Notes: generated by a model from the letters alone, not told the origin. Numbered from the stretch's first letter, positions 1 to 7,147 are shown. The stretch is DNA of 9,189 nt from CAG-791 sp003447895 (GCA_946620035.1 CAMOMX010000082.1:1-9189); one strand, 5' to 3'. Made by a program: numbers and translations.

Positions 1-72
1 TCCCATGTTCTTCAGGTTCTCTGTCAATGTATCCTTTAGTGCCTTGCTTGCCGACTGCATGATATCCTTCAT
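1..72 (-). CDS. Hypothetical protein, 5' fragment running off the window
   Basis: Reading from 72 leftward on the minus strand gives 24 uninterrupted codons, starting MKDIMQSASKALKDTL, and the frame is still open at the window edge. An AAGGGA motif lies about 10 bases upstream of the ATG, a weak but acceptable ribosome binding site. A second in-frame ATG is codon 5. The visible peptide is polar and looks helical, with no signal peptide or recognisable motif, so no function can be given. Its upstream region is the 14-bp tandem repeat array, so those repeats probably lie in its 5' UTR or promoter. The frame could be spurious because so little is visible. Confidence 0.45.
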   Translation of the reverse strand, partial: MKDIMQSASKALKDTLTENLKNMG

Positions 73-90
73 TGTAATTTGGTCCCTTCA

Positions 91-174
91 AGATCTGATT
101 TGCTAATCTGAATTCGATAATCTGATTTCGATAATCTGGTTTTACTAATCTGATTTCGCTAATCTGATTATATC
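91..174. repeat. Six tandem copies of a 14-bp repeat
   Basis: Six back-to-back 14-base units start at 91, 105, 119, 133, 147 and 161, with consensus AATCTGATTTCGNT. The period is exact and only the sequence drifts. Each unit contains the near-palindrome AATCTGATT (AATC and GATT arms around one base), so the array is also a ladder of small dyads centred 14 bp apart. It lies between two divergent genes and ends just before the ribosome binding site of the minus-strand gene at 72. A minus-strand TATAAT sits in the last unit (167-172), so the array could be transcribed as 5' UTR. It may be a multi-site operator or a slippage-prone microsatellite. Confidence 0.85.
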
Positions 175-238
175 AAGCGGCAACTCGGCAGACCACCCGT
201 TTTTCCATGCGGAAACCGGCGCATTCAGAGGCAGTTGT

Positions 239-267
239 TTGATTCTTATGGTAGAATTAGGTATGCT
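239..267 (+). promoter_or_regulatory. Candidate sigma-A promoter for the shikimate-kinase-like gene
   Basis: TTGATT at 239-244 and TATGCT at 262-267 are separated by 17 bases. Each matches four of six positions of the sigma-A consensus. Transcription would start near 275, giving a leader of about 70 bases before the ATG at 345. No better pair was found between the repeat array and the gene. This is a match by eye only. Confidence 0.35.
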
Positions 268-344
268 GATGAATTATCACTAGAGACTCCAATGCATTAA
301 AGACTCTCTATGCCTAAAAGTAAAACAGTGATGGAGATCATTCA

Positions 345-848
345 ATGGGAAAGACAAATCTTGTACTGATTGGAATGCCGGGTTCCGGCAAGAGCACTGT
401 TGGCGTCATACTTGCCAAGGTGATCGGTTATGATTTCATAGACACGGATATTCTGATCCAGAAATCCGAGAAGAAGCGACTTGCCGCAATCATTCAGGAA
501 AAAGGCGTAGACGGTTTTCTGGAAGTGGAAAACCGGGTAAATGCTTCTGTTGAAGCCGACCACTGCGTCATTGCCACCGGCGGCAGCGCCGTATACGGAC
601 AGGATGCAATGCGCCACTTTAAAAAGATCGGGCACATCCTCTATCTGAAGGTGGATTATGAAACCATCAGCAGGCGTCTGGGCAATATCAGGCAGAGGGG
701 CGTCGCTCTCAAACCGGGACAGACGCTGCGCGACCTCTACGACGAAAGAGTCAGGCTCTACGAAATGTATGCCGACACGATCATCGAGGAGGAGGGCGAC
801 GCGGAAGATGTTGTCGTTCAGATACTCAAGAGAATCGGCGAAGGCTGA
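345..848 (+). CDS. Shikimate-kinase-like P-loop kinase (AroK/AroL family, divergent)
   Basis: A 167-residue protein of normal shikimate kinase length. The Walker A loop GMPGSGKST is at residues 10-18, the DTD motif (Mg and substrate aspartates D33 and D35) follows, then GG at 79-80. A lid region with R116/R118 leads into DERVRLYEMYAD, whose R135 corresponds to the shikimate-binding arginine near residue 136 of the mycobacterial enzyme. Two expected substrate contacts are changed: the FR motif arginine (near R58) is L59, and the third glycine of GGG is S81. ATP binding therefore looks intact, but phosphorylation of shikimate is doubtful. Similar FL...GGS variants are, from memory, common in Clostridia and usually labelled shikimate kinase. 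The ATG has GGAGA seven bases upstream. No other aromatic-pathway gene is in the window. Confidence 0.85.
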   Translation: MGKTNLVLIGMPGSGKSTVGVILAKVIGYDFIDTDILIQKSEKKRLAAIIQEKGVDGFLEVENRVNASVEADHCVIATGGSAVYGQDAMRHFKKIGHILYLKVDYETISRRLGNIRQRGVALKPGQTLRDLYDERVRLYEMYADTIIEEEGDAEDVVVQILKRIGEG

Positions 849-861
849 AAAATAGTGATAG

Positions 862-886
862 GGCCGCCGCAGTTCATGCGGCGGCC
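862..886 (-). terminator. GC-rich hairpin between convergent genes
   Basis: A perfect 9-bp stem (GGCCGCCGC with GCGGCGGCC) closes a 7-base loop. It lies 14 bases past the stop of the minus-strand helicase gene and 13 bases past the stop of the plus-strand kinase gene. On the minus strand it is followed after several bases by TATTTTTC, a modest U-tract, so it most likely ends the helicase transcript. On the plus strand there is no U-run after it, so its value for the kinase transcript is less clear. Confidence 0.6.
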
Positions 887-900
887 GGATCTTGCCACTC

Positions 901-3123
901 TCACCACTCTCTCACTCTCTTCTTCATTCCATCTATATCCAGCACACCATACGCAAATCCCTTCCGCACAAGTTCCGGCGGCACGAATTCGTCGTATTTC
1001 TCGAAGACCGGCACTTCGTCCGGGTAAACGAGTTCCATAGGGTCGAAGTCTTCTGCGGCTTCCTCCTTCGTGATGGCGAAGAATTCTTCCTCGGAGACTG
1101 TCATGGTAAACTGCAGGAAGTAGGGCCTGGATGGGTTCATTCCCTTGAGTCCGAGTCTTTTGCCGCAGCGGATCTTGAGGAAGCGCTCCAGCGCGAGGAA
1201 GGCATAGCTTCCGAGCCAGGGGAACAGGGCCCACATTTTGCCGCCCAGGGGAATCAGGTACCGGCTCTCCATGCCCGCATTGTAAAAAGTCTTCCTGGCG
1301 TCCTGAAGTCTTCCGACGGCATGCCGCATCAGGTAAGGATAACTCTTGTCCTCACTCAGGACGCCGAACATCCTCTCCAGGATCCGGGTGTGGATATCGC
1401 CCGCCACATCGCCAAAATAGGCCGGAATGTTGCCTTTTACCAAAGAGCAGTAGACCTCTCTCCTCTTGTGGTCCACCTCTTCCACGATCCAGACTCTGCC
1501 CGCGATGGCGATCTTATCGCCCACCGGCGGCGGCTTTACGATCGTTCCCAGCTCCTCTGAACCGGCATGGACCGTGTACTCGATGTTCTCCTGAAAGACC
1601 GCGTAGAACTTGTAATTGTTGGTGATCCTCTCGCCCGCGATGCCGACGATCAGGCCCCCGTTCTCCGTGCGGTTTATGTGGTCGATCTCCAGCAGATGCC
1701 GCAGAAGGAGCCGGTAATCGTCCTGCGTGACCCTGTGGAAAGAGGCCAGGGGAAGCACTCGAGAGGCCAGCTCTCCGGGCGTCATCTCTCCGCAGGAAGC
1801 CAGCGTGCTCATCGTCTGGTGATAGAGAAGGCTGTAGGGGAGCCTCTCGATGCGGGGCGGCTCCACAAACCGCTCCTCGATATAGAGCTGCACCAGCGCG
1901 ATCCCCTGGATCAGATACCACGGGATCTGCTCCGGCAGCATAGCCCTCGCCTCCGGGTGGTCCTCCCGCATGACAAACCACATCTCGGAAGGTTCGCCCC
2001 GCCGGCCGGTCCTTCCGAGCCTCTGTAAAAATCCCGACACCGTGAAGGGCGCGTCGATATGAAAGGCTCTCTCGAGCCTTCCGATGTCGATGCCCAGCTC
2101 CAGAGTTGCCGTCGCGCACACGGACATCAGGGAATTGTCGTCCTTCATCTCCTCTTCCGCGCTCTCCCTGTAGGATGCAGAGAGATTTCCGTGGTGGATC
2201 AGGAACCTTTCCGGTTCATGATTCGCCTCACAGTACTGGCGAAGGACCTGGCAGACGGATTCACACTCCTCTCGCGAATTGGTAAAGACAAGGCATTTTT
2301 TGCCACGGGTGTGTTCGAAAATGTAGCCGATCCCCGGGTCTGCCGCTGTAGGTGCCGTGTCCGAAGGCGCTTCTGTGACAGGGAGCGCCATTGTGATCTC
2401 CTTGTCTTCGTCCGCCTGCGGATCCGTGTTAAAAAAGTGCTCCATGGACAGCCGCCAGACCTCTTTCCCGGCGTCAAACCTGGGAATGATCGTGGCTCTT
2501 CCGCTTCCCGCCGCGAGAAATTCTCCCGCTGCTTCCGGATTTCCGATCGTCGCGGACAGGCCGATCCGCCGGGGACTACATCCGGCCAGCCTGCACATCC
2601 TCTCGATCAGGCAGAATGTCTGCATGCCGCGGTCCCCGCGGAGCAGGGAATGGATCTCATCGATCACGATAAACCGAAGGTCCGAGAACAGGGACGGAAT
2701 CTCCATATGCTTATTGATCATCAGGGATTCAAGAGATTCCGGCGTGATCTGAAGGACGCCGGACGGTTTTCTGAGGAGCCTTCTCTTCTGCGACTGAGAG
2801 ACGTCTCCGTGCCAGCGGTAGACCGGGATGCCCGCCTCTTCGCAGAGCTCGTTCAGTCTCCCGAACTGGTCGTTGATCAGCGCTTTCAGGGGCGCAATAT
2901 AAAGTACCCCCACACTGTGTGGGGGATCTTCATCGAGCAGTGTCAGGATGGGAAAGAAAGCCGCTTCCGTCTTTCCCGACGCGGTCGAGGCCGTGAGAAG
3001 CACGTTGTCCTCTGTCCCGAAAATCGCGTCTCCCGCGGCGTTCTGCACGCCGCGCAGCGACTGCCACCCGGATCGGTATATATAGTCCTGTATGAAAGGC
3101 GCATATCTGTAAAAAACTTCCAT
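901..3123 (-). CDS. sngC: Lhr-like superfamily 2 DEAD/DEAH-box helicase, Shango SngC-type (BrxHI-related)
   Basis: A 740-residue ATP-dependent helicase. The first RecA lobe carries motif I (TASGKT-like, ASTASGKT about 45-52), Ia APLKAL (77-82), Ib TPESLE (127-132), motif II DEIH (155-158) and motif III SAT (190-192). The second lobe carries motif IV LVFTNSR (278-284), motif V TLELGIDIG (340-348) and motif VI QRLGRTGRRG (367-376). An acidic, low-complexity linker at about 233-264 separates the lobes. The roughly 350-residue C-terminus resembles the winged-helix and accessory part of Lhr-type helicases. All catalytic motifs look intact. The ATG has AGGA about 9 bases upstream. With the TerB protein and the BrxD-like ATPase upstream, it fits the helicase of the Shango defence system, where it presumably acts on invading DNA. 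A BREX BrxHI role is less likely because no pglX, pglZ or other BREX genes are present. Confidence 0.88.
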   Translation of the reverse strand: MEVFYRYAPFIQDYIYRSGWQSLRGVQNAAGDAIFGTEDNVLLTASTASGKTEAAFFPILTLLDEDPPHSVGVLYIAPLKALINDQFGRLNELCEEAGIPVYRWHGDVSQSQKRRLLRKPSGVLQITPESLESLMINKHMEIPSLFSDLRFIVIDEIHSLLRGDRGMQTFCLIERMCRLAGCSPRRIGLSATIGNPEAAGEFLAAGSGRATIIPRFDAGKEVWRLSMEHFFNTDPQADEDKEITMALPVTEAPSDTAPTAADPGIGYIFEHTRGKKCLVFTNSREECESVCQVLRQYCEANHEPERFLIHHGNLSASYRESAEEEMKDDNSLMSVCATATLELGIDIGRLERAFHIDAPFTVSGFLQRLGRTGRRGEPSEMWFVMREDHPEARAMLPEQIPWYLIQGIALVQLYIEERFVEPPRIERLPYSLLYHQTMSTLASCGEMTPGELASRVLPLASFHRVTQDDYRLLLRHLLEIDHINRTENGGLIVGIAGERITNNYKFYAVFQENIEYTVHAGSEELGTIVKPPPVGDKIAIAGRVWIVEEVDHKRREVYCSLVKGNIPAYFGDVAGDIHTRILERMFGVLSEDKSYPYLMRHAVGRLQDARKTFYNAGMESRYLIPLGGKMWALFPWLGSYAFLALERFLKIRCGKRLGLKGMNPSRPYFLQFTMTVSEEEFFAITKEEAAEDFDPMELVYPDEVPVFEKYDEFVPPELVRKGFAYGVLDIDGMKKRVREW

Positions 3124-3156
3124 AGGCCTGTTTCCTCTCTCAGACGGCAGCCCTGC

Positions 3157-3240
3157 ACGGCTGGCTTTTTATTTCTTCTTCCGGAGTGATCGACGTCAAA
3201 CGGCTGGCTTTTTACTGCTTCTCCACAGTGATCATCGTCA
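3157..3240. repeat. Imperfect 43-bp tandem duplication at the 3' end of the lipoprotein gene
   Basis: Copy B (3200-3240) contains the last codons and stop of the lipoprotein gene plus the following bases. Copy A (3157-3198) repeats it directly downstream on the minus strand, with about 35 of 42 aligned positions identical and one single-base indel. The 15-base block ACGGCTGGCTTTTTA is identical in both, and GTGATC is also shared. Translated in the matching frame, copy A reads TSITPEEE where the gene reads TMITVEKQ. It is therefore a decayed duplicate of the C-terminal coding end, left by slippage or by loss of a second gene copy. Confidence 0.8.
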
Positions 3241-3625
3241 CGTCGTAATGATCAGACGTCTTGAACTCTTCTTCCGGTTTGACATAGCCTTCCGGAACCT
3301 TGAGCACATGGATCGTGTAAACGCCGGGATCCTGCTTGAAGGTTGCGACACCGGTCTCATCGGTCTTCTGCATGAGGCACATTGTATCGCTGCAGAACTG
3401 GACCTCTGCGCCGACGATCGGCTTTCCTTCTGCGTCCGTCACCAGGACGACATACGCGTCACTCTTTGCTACTGCGGCATTGTCCGCAGGCGCCGGCGCC
3501 TCTGTCTTTTGGCCGCCGCCCGCATTGGAGCCTCCTCCGAGACTTTTATCATTGGATCCGCCGCATCCGGTCAGCACTGCTGCAGCCATCATAACACTAA
3601 GAACAAGACAAATCAGTTTTTTCAT
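3212..3625 (-). CDS. Small secreted lipoprotein with a Cna-B/SpaA-like or carboxypeptidase-regulatory-like Ig domain
   Basis: A 137-residue protein. Residues 1-20 form a signal peptide (basic MKK, then a hydrophobic stretch) ending in the lipobox LTGC, with lipidated Cys21. A Gly/Ser/Pro/Ala-rich tether covers about 22-55. Residues about 57-135 look like one beta-sandwich domain: VLVTDAEGKPIVGAEVQF, then a TDETGVATF turn and a GVYTIHVLKVPEGY strand, typical of Cna-B-like or transthyretin-like folds. Cys78 and Cys83 could pair. It would sit on the outer face of the membrane. It lies between sngB (112 bases upstream) and sngC (88 bases downstream) on the same strand. The upstream gap is AT-rich, but no convincing promoter was seen. 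The ribosome binding site is weak (GGAAA). Its extracytoplasmic location makes a direct part in an intracellular DNA-defence complex unlikely, so it may be cargo. Confidence 0.8.
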   Translation of the reverse strand: MKKLICLVLSVMMAAAVLTGCGGSNDKSLGGGSNAGGGQKTEAPAPADNAAVAKSDAYVVLVTDAEGKPIVGAEVQFCSDTMCLMQKTDETGVATFKQDPGVYTIHVLKVPEGYVKPEEEFKTSDHYDVTMITVEKQ

Positions 3626-3737
3626 AGTTGTATTTTTCCATGCTTTTTAAGCTTTATGTTTTTATTAACTGTATTTATCTACGCTCGCGGAAAAAGATTG
3701 CCACGATAAAGCATTGTCATTCCGTACCTGTCCGTCT

Positions 3738-5069
3738 CTAGATCGTAAACTCCGCGTAATTCTGCGAAGTCTTGTCCGATACCGCCTCCGACTGTGCAAA
3801 TGTGAACGCGTCCGACTGCATCAGCTCGGACATCGCCATTCCCGGGTTCTGGTAGAGGATATCCAGGAGCTCTATGAAGTCGCGGATCACTTCTCTGGGC
3901 GTGATGTTCTGATCCGCGCCGATCCGCCCGTACTCCATCCTGATAAAGGGGACTATGTCCTCCGTGCCGATCTGTCTCGGGTAGCCGTAGAGATCCGCGT
4001 GGATCTGGGCAAGTTTCTCGCACAGGACGAGCATTTCCTCCGCGGTCAGGGGCTCCAGGCGGATGACCGGCGCCAGAAGGTCGCGGGCCCCGGGCCTTGA
4101 GAACTTCCCCTCCGCGAGACGGGAGCGGAGCGCCTCATAGCTGTACACGCCGCGCCGCCTGTCCTCCAGCGCCTGCGGCGTCGCCCCCATGATGATCCCC
4201 AGATAGCGGGCCTTTCCCTGCAGCGTGTCGTTGTACATGGTCAGCATCTTCTCATAGTTGTACTGGCGCGTGATCGAATTGGGGATCTTGTAAATATTGA
4301 CCAGCTCATCGATCATGATCATCATGCCCGCGTAACCCGCAAGACGGAAGAACGTCGCGAAGATCTTGAGATAGTCGTACCAGTCGTCGTCCGTGATAAT
4401 CATATTGATCCCCAGTTCCTCCCTGGCCTCGCGCTTTAACGCGTACTCCCCGCGAAACCACCGGACGACCTTCCGTTTCATGTCGTCGTTCCCTTCCAGG
4501 TAGGCGTGATAGTACAGGGAGAGAAGGCGGGCAAATTCGAAGCCGTGTACCAGCTCGCTGACTGCGGAAGTGACCTCGCAGATCTTTTGGTCCACTGCCT
4601 TTGTCAGGGCGGGATCTCCCGGCGTAAGCCCTGTCTCCTGCGCCGCTTCCATCTGCACATTGCTGATCCATCTCTCCAGGATCAGGGTCAGCGCGCCTCC
4701 CTCCGGCTTTGTCTTTGTGGAGAGATTTCCGATCAGTTCCCGGTAGGTGGCAAGTCCCCGGCCCTTCGTTCCCTGAAGGCGCCGCTCCGGAGAGAGGTCC
4801 GCATCCGCGACAATAAAGCCCCGGTCCATCACATAGTTTCGGATCGTCTGGATAAGAAAGCTCTTTCCCGAGCCGTATCTGCCGACAATAAAGCGAAAGG
4901 ACGCCCCGCCCTCCGTGATGATATCCACGTCGTGAAGCAGTGCCTCGATCTCATTCTTTCTTCCTACTGTGATATAGGGAAGCCCGATTCTGGGAACGAC
5001 GCCTCCCTTGAGCGATCCGATCACGGTCTGCGCGATCCTTTTGGGTACTTTCCTGACCTTTTCCGCCAT
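3738..5069 (-). CDS. sngB: BrxD-like (DUF2791-type) P-loop ATPase, Shango SngB-type
   Basis: A 443-residue ATPase. The Walker A motif GRYGSGKS is at about residues 63-70, with the FIV strand before it and SFL after it, a signature of the BrxD/DUF2791 family. Walker B is MMIMIDE at about 249-255. A sensor-like strand LGIIMGATPQ follows at about 290-299, and the helical C-terminus contains PLTAEEM and TPREVIRDFIELLDIL. No membrane segment or signal peptide is present, so it is cytoplasmic. The chosen ATG overlaps the sngA stop by one base (TGATG), and GGAGG lies 6 bases upstream. A TTG one codon earlier would be only 3 bases from that site. The overlap implies translational coupling with sngA and probably a joint complex. 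In Shango the ATPase works with the TerB protein and the helicase. BrxD of type 2 BREX is the nearest alternative. Confidence 0.87.
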   Translation of the reverse strand: MAEKVRKVPKRIAQTVIGSLKGGVVPRIGLPYITVGRKNEIEALLHDVDIITEGGASFRFIVGRYGSGKSFLIQTIRNYVMDRGFIVADADLSPERRLQGTKGRGLATYRELIGNLSTKTKPEGGALTLILERWISNVQMEAAQETGLTPGDPALTKAVDQKICEVTSAVSELVHGFEFARLLSLYYHAYLEGNDDMKRKVVRWFRGEYALKREAREELGINMIITDDDWYDYLKIFATFFRLAGYAGMMIMIDELVNIYKIPNSITRQYNYEKMLTMYNDTLQGKARYLGIIMGATPQALEDRRRGVYSYEALRSRLAEGKFSRPGARDLLAPVIRLEPLTAEEMLVLCEKLAQIHADLYGYPRQIGTEDIVPFIRMEYGRIGADQNITPREVIRDFIELLDILYQNPGMAMSELMQSDAFTFAQSEAVSDKTSQNYAEFTI

Positions 5070-7027
5070 CAACTTCCTCCTTCGATCATCTGAGCCAGAT
5101 CTTCCCGGTAGTCTTCCACCAAAGTGATCCTGTCTCCCTCACATTCCAGCACATTGTCCCCGATCTCCTCGAACATGGCCTCATTGATCGCGTCAGTGAC
5201 GACCGACGCCATGAGGTGATGCTCCCGGATCAGGTCTTCTGCCCCCTCCCCGCGCATGACAGCCATCAGGATCTGCCCCTCAACTTCGTTCAGGGAAGGG
5301 AATATCATTGTATCAGAAGACGCGCCTTCCGGAAAAGGGATTTCCTCTGATCCGTCAGCATCTTCAACTACAAGTTCAAGGTCCGGGCCTTTAGCCGGAA
5401 GTGCCGGGGATTCCGGCTCCCCGTTCAGTTCCCGCATTTCCTCCTCCGTCAGAAGGCTGTCCCGCGTGATCCGTGCGTCCCGCCTGATCTTTTCGAGCCC
5501 CGACAGGTCGATGGAAATGACAGGTTTTGCCGCTTCCGCAGCCCGAAGCGCCGCTTCTCTCTCCGCCTCGAGCACTTCCGCCCGGTCCGCTTCGATCACG
5601 GCTTCCACATAGGGCGTGATCCACTCCTCCCCGGCGGTTTCCTTCAGTTTGCGCCCGGTCTTCAGATAGAGGCGCAGCATCCTGTCCGCCTCATGGACCA
5701 CCGCGTTCACTCTGTATTTGTCAAAATACAGAGTATCGAATTTCTCCTCCGTCCACTCCCCGTTTCTGAACACATACCGGCGGCATTCATTCAGCGTGTA
5801 CTCCGTGTCTTTACGATCACTGTCGTCGAGATAGATCGCATTGGCAAGCGGATGCCAGGGATATTTCCGGATCTTTCCGAAACAGGCCGAGAAGAGGTCC
5901 CAGCCGTCCACCGTGCAGTGCTCCCCCATATAGGTCCAGACTTTTACAAAGAGCCTTTTACCTCTGTCGCCGTGTTTGGTGATCACCGGGGATTTCAATA
6001 TTTTGCCCCCTGTGAGCGCGCTGAGCGCTTCAAAGATCTCCTCGTCGGTAAAGTCAGCGGGTTTTTGAAGAACCATGAGCTGTCTGTCGCGGCTAAGAAG
6101 GTCAGGACTGATAAAGGGCAGAACCTCCTCTTTGGGGAGATTTTTCACGATGGAAAACTCCATCTTCCACCTGCGGAGATTCTCCTTCATAGAGCGGTCT
6201 CCGAGGCCGGCGTCGACAAAACCCGCCTCGAACGCCTTGATCTTTAGGAGGCTGTCCTCGGGGGACGAGGCTCCGATCCCGTTGAGAAGCTCATAGACAT
6301 ACATATAGGCAAGGGAAGACGCGACCGGCAGGAACTCTCCCCTTCTCACCCTCGTTCGCCAGGCAAAATATCCCCGCAGCTGCCGAAAATTCAGATTATG
6401 GTAGGTGGTAAAAAAGCGCGTAAATTCCCGGTCCCAGGGCGCGTCATCCTCGAAGTCCTCCATAAACCTGCCCTGCCGGCAGAAGTTCCTGCACTTCCCC
6501 TCGAAGGAGTTGTCCTTGTAATCATAAAGATCCATCATTTCGATGTAGCGGAGATTCAGTTTATTGTCAGCGATCAGTGCATCCGTGTCCCGGAATCTTC
6601 CCTTGAGTCCCCTGAGCGGAAGCAGTGTATCCTGATAGATGCCTTTGGAATCCTGATTCGTATTGTCCAGTACGATCGGAAATCCGCGGCCGCTCTCCAT
6701 GCTGAGAGCTCTGTCAAGGAGCTTACAGACGACCTGCGGGTCCGTGCTTTTGTCAAATCGGACACCGACCCACTTCTGTCCCTTCATCCGAAAGGCATTC
6801 CCCAGGTACGGGACATCTGCCCCAGGGAGATCCTCTTTCCCGCACTTGATATCACAGCGCTGGAGCTCCGTGCCGGTCTCATAGTCCCACTGCCGCATAA
6901 GAAGCGCCACCCACTTTCCGGTCTTAGGATGGGTCAGGACAGAGAAGCCGGGAAAATCCGCCCACTTGAAATCTTCCTCTATATGGTATTTTTCCCGCGC
7001 GTACCCGGTGAGATCTGACAGTTCCAA
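5069..7027 (-). CDS. sngA: TerB-N/TerB-C protein with MmcQ/YjbR-like N-terminal domain, Shango SngA-type
   Basis: A 652-residue cytoplasmic protein. Residues about 1-110 resemble a whole MmcQ/YjbR domain: MELSDLTGYAREKY, then FKWADFPGFSVLTHP, GKWVALLMRQ and a closing KGQKWVGVRFD strand. The central part is TerB-N-like, with FTTYHNLNFRQLRGYFAWR and YMYVYELLNGIG at about 205-252. The C-terminal part is TerB-C-like: ISIDLSGLEKIRRDA (about 504-518), an acidic variable stretch, then VVTDAINEAMFEEIGD and a DYRED tail. TerB-family domains are known from tellurite-resistance and phage-defence loci. Next to a BrxD-like ATPase and an Lhr-like helicase this points to Shango. The start is the TTG at 7027, with GAAGGAG six bases upstream. 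A TTG at 7063 would extend the frame 12 codons but lies in the tail of the preceding terminator. The stop overlaps the sngB start. Confidence 0.85.
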   Translation of the reverse strand: MELSDLTGYAREKYHIEEDFKWADFPGFSVLTHPKTGKWVALLMRQWDYETGTELQRCDIKCGKEDLPGADVPYLGNAFRMKGQKWVGVRFDKSTDPQVVCKLLDRALSMESGRGFPIVLDNTNQDSKGIYQDTLLPLRGLKGRFRDTDALIADNKLNLRYIEMMDLYDYKDNSFEGKCRNFCRQGRFMEDFEDDAPWDREFTRFFTTYHNLNFRQLRGYFAWRTRVRRGEFLPVASSLAYMYVYELLNGIGASSPEDSLLKIKAFEAGFVDAGLGDRSMKENLRRWKMEFSIVKNLPKEEVLPFISPDLLSRDRQLMVLQKPADFTDEEIFEALSALTGGKILKSPVITKHGDRGKRLFVKVWTYMGEHCTVDGWDLFSACFGKIRKYPWHPLANAIYLDDSDRKDTEYTLNECRRYVFRNGEWTEEKFDTLYFDKYRVNAVVHEADRMLRLYLKTGRKLKETAGEEWITPYVEAVIEADRAEVLEAEREAALRAAEAAKPVISIDLSGLEKIRRDARITRDSLLTEEEMRELNGEPESPALPAKGPDLELVVEDADGSEEIPFPEGASSDTMIFPSLNEVEGQILMAVMRGEGAEDLIREHHLMASVVTDAINEAMFEEIGDNVLECEGDRITLVEDYREDLAQMIEGGS

Positions 7028-7033
7028 ATAAAG

Positions 7034-7040
7034 CTCCTTC
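7034..7040 (-). promoter_or_regulatory. Ribosome binding site that fixes a TTG start for sngA
   Basis: GAAGGAG lies six bases before the TTG at 7027-7025. This is the best-placed ribosome binding site in the region, and the resulting N-terminus (MELSDLTGYAREKY) matches the usual start of MmcQ/YjbR proteins. The alternative TTG at 7063 would use a GGAGAGG that is buried in the 3' arm of the terminator hairpin. Confidence 0.7.
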
Positions 7041-7066
7041 TTTGATCTTTCAATAGATAACAAGAA

Positions 7067-7098
7067 CCTCTCCGAAGCAGTTTCCTGCTCCGGAGAGG
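7067..7098 (-). terminator. Intrinsic terminator of the peptide-binding protein gene
   Basis: Arms 7067-7080 and 7085-7098 form a 14-bp stem. On the minus-strand RNA every position pairs, one as G-U, around a GAAA tetraloop. The U-rich sequence TTCTTGTTATCTATTG follows. It starts about 50 bases past the stop codon at 7148, so it should end the peptide-binding protein transcript. Only about 39 bases separate it from the sngA start, so it also insulates, or attenuates, transcription into the defence genes. Confidence 0.88.
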
Positions 7099-7147
7099 AT
7101 GAAAATCGTTTTGTTCTAAAATCTGAACAGAATGTCTGCCGACAGGA

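Noticed and set aside
91..174. CRISPR array
   Set aside because: The units are 14 bases and directly adjacent, with no spacers and no cas genes nearby.
281..310. Dyad TAGAGA...TCTCTA with AATGCATT inside, in the kinase gene leader
   Set aside because: The arms are only six bases and the inner palindrome is offset by one base, so this is too weak to call an operator or hairpin.
2059..3189. 376-codon open frame on the plus strand across the helicase gene
   Set aside because: It is antisense to conserved helicase motifs, rich in Arg and without any recognisable domain, so it was treated as a shadow.
901..7027. BREX system or tellurite-resistance operon
   Set aside because: The ATPase and helicase are BrxD/BrxHI-like, but no PglX, PglZ, PglW or PglY is present. 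TerB domains occur without terC, terD or terE, so neither label fits as well as Shango.
5069..7063. TTG at 7063 as the start of the TerB protein
   Set aside because: Its only ribosome binding site candidate is inside the 3' arm of the terminator hairpin. The TTG at 7027 has GAAGGAG at ideal spacing and gives the usual MmcQ/YjbR N-terminus.
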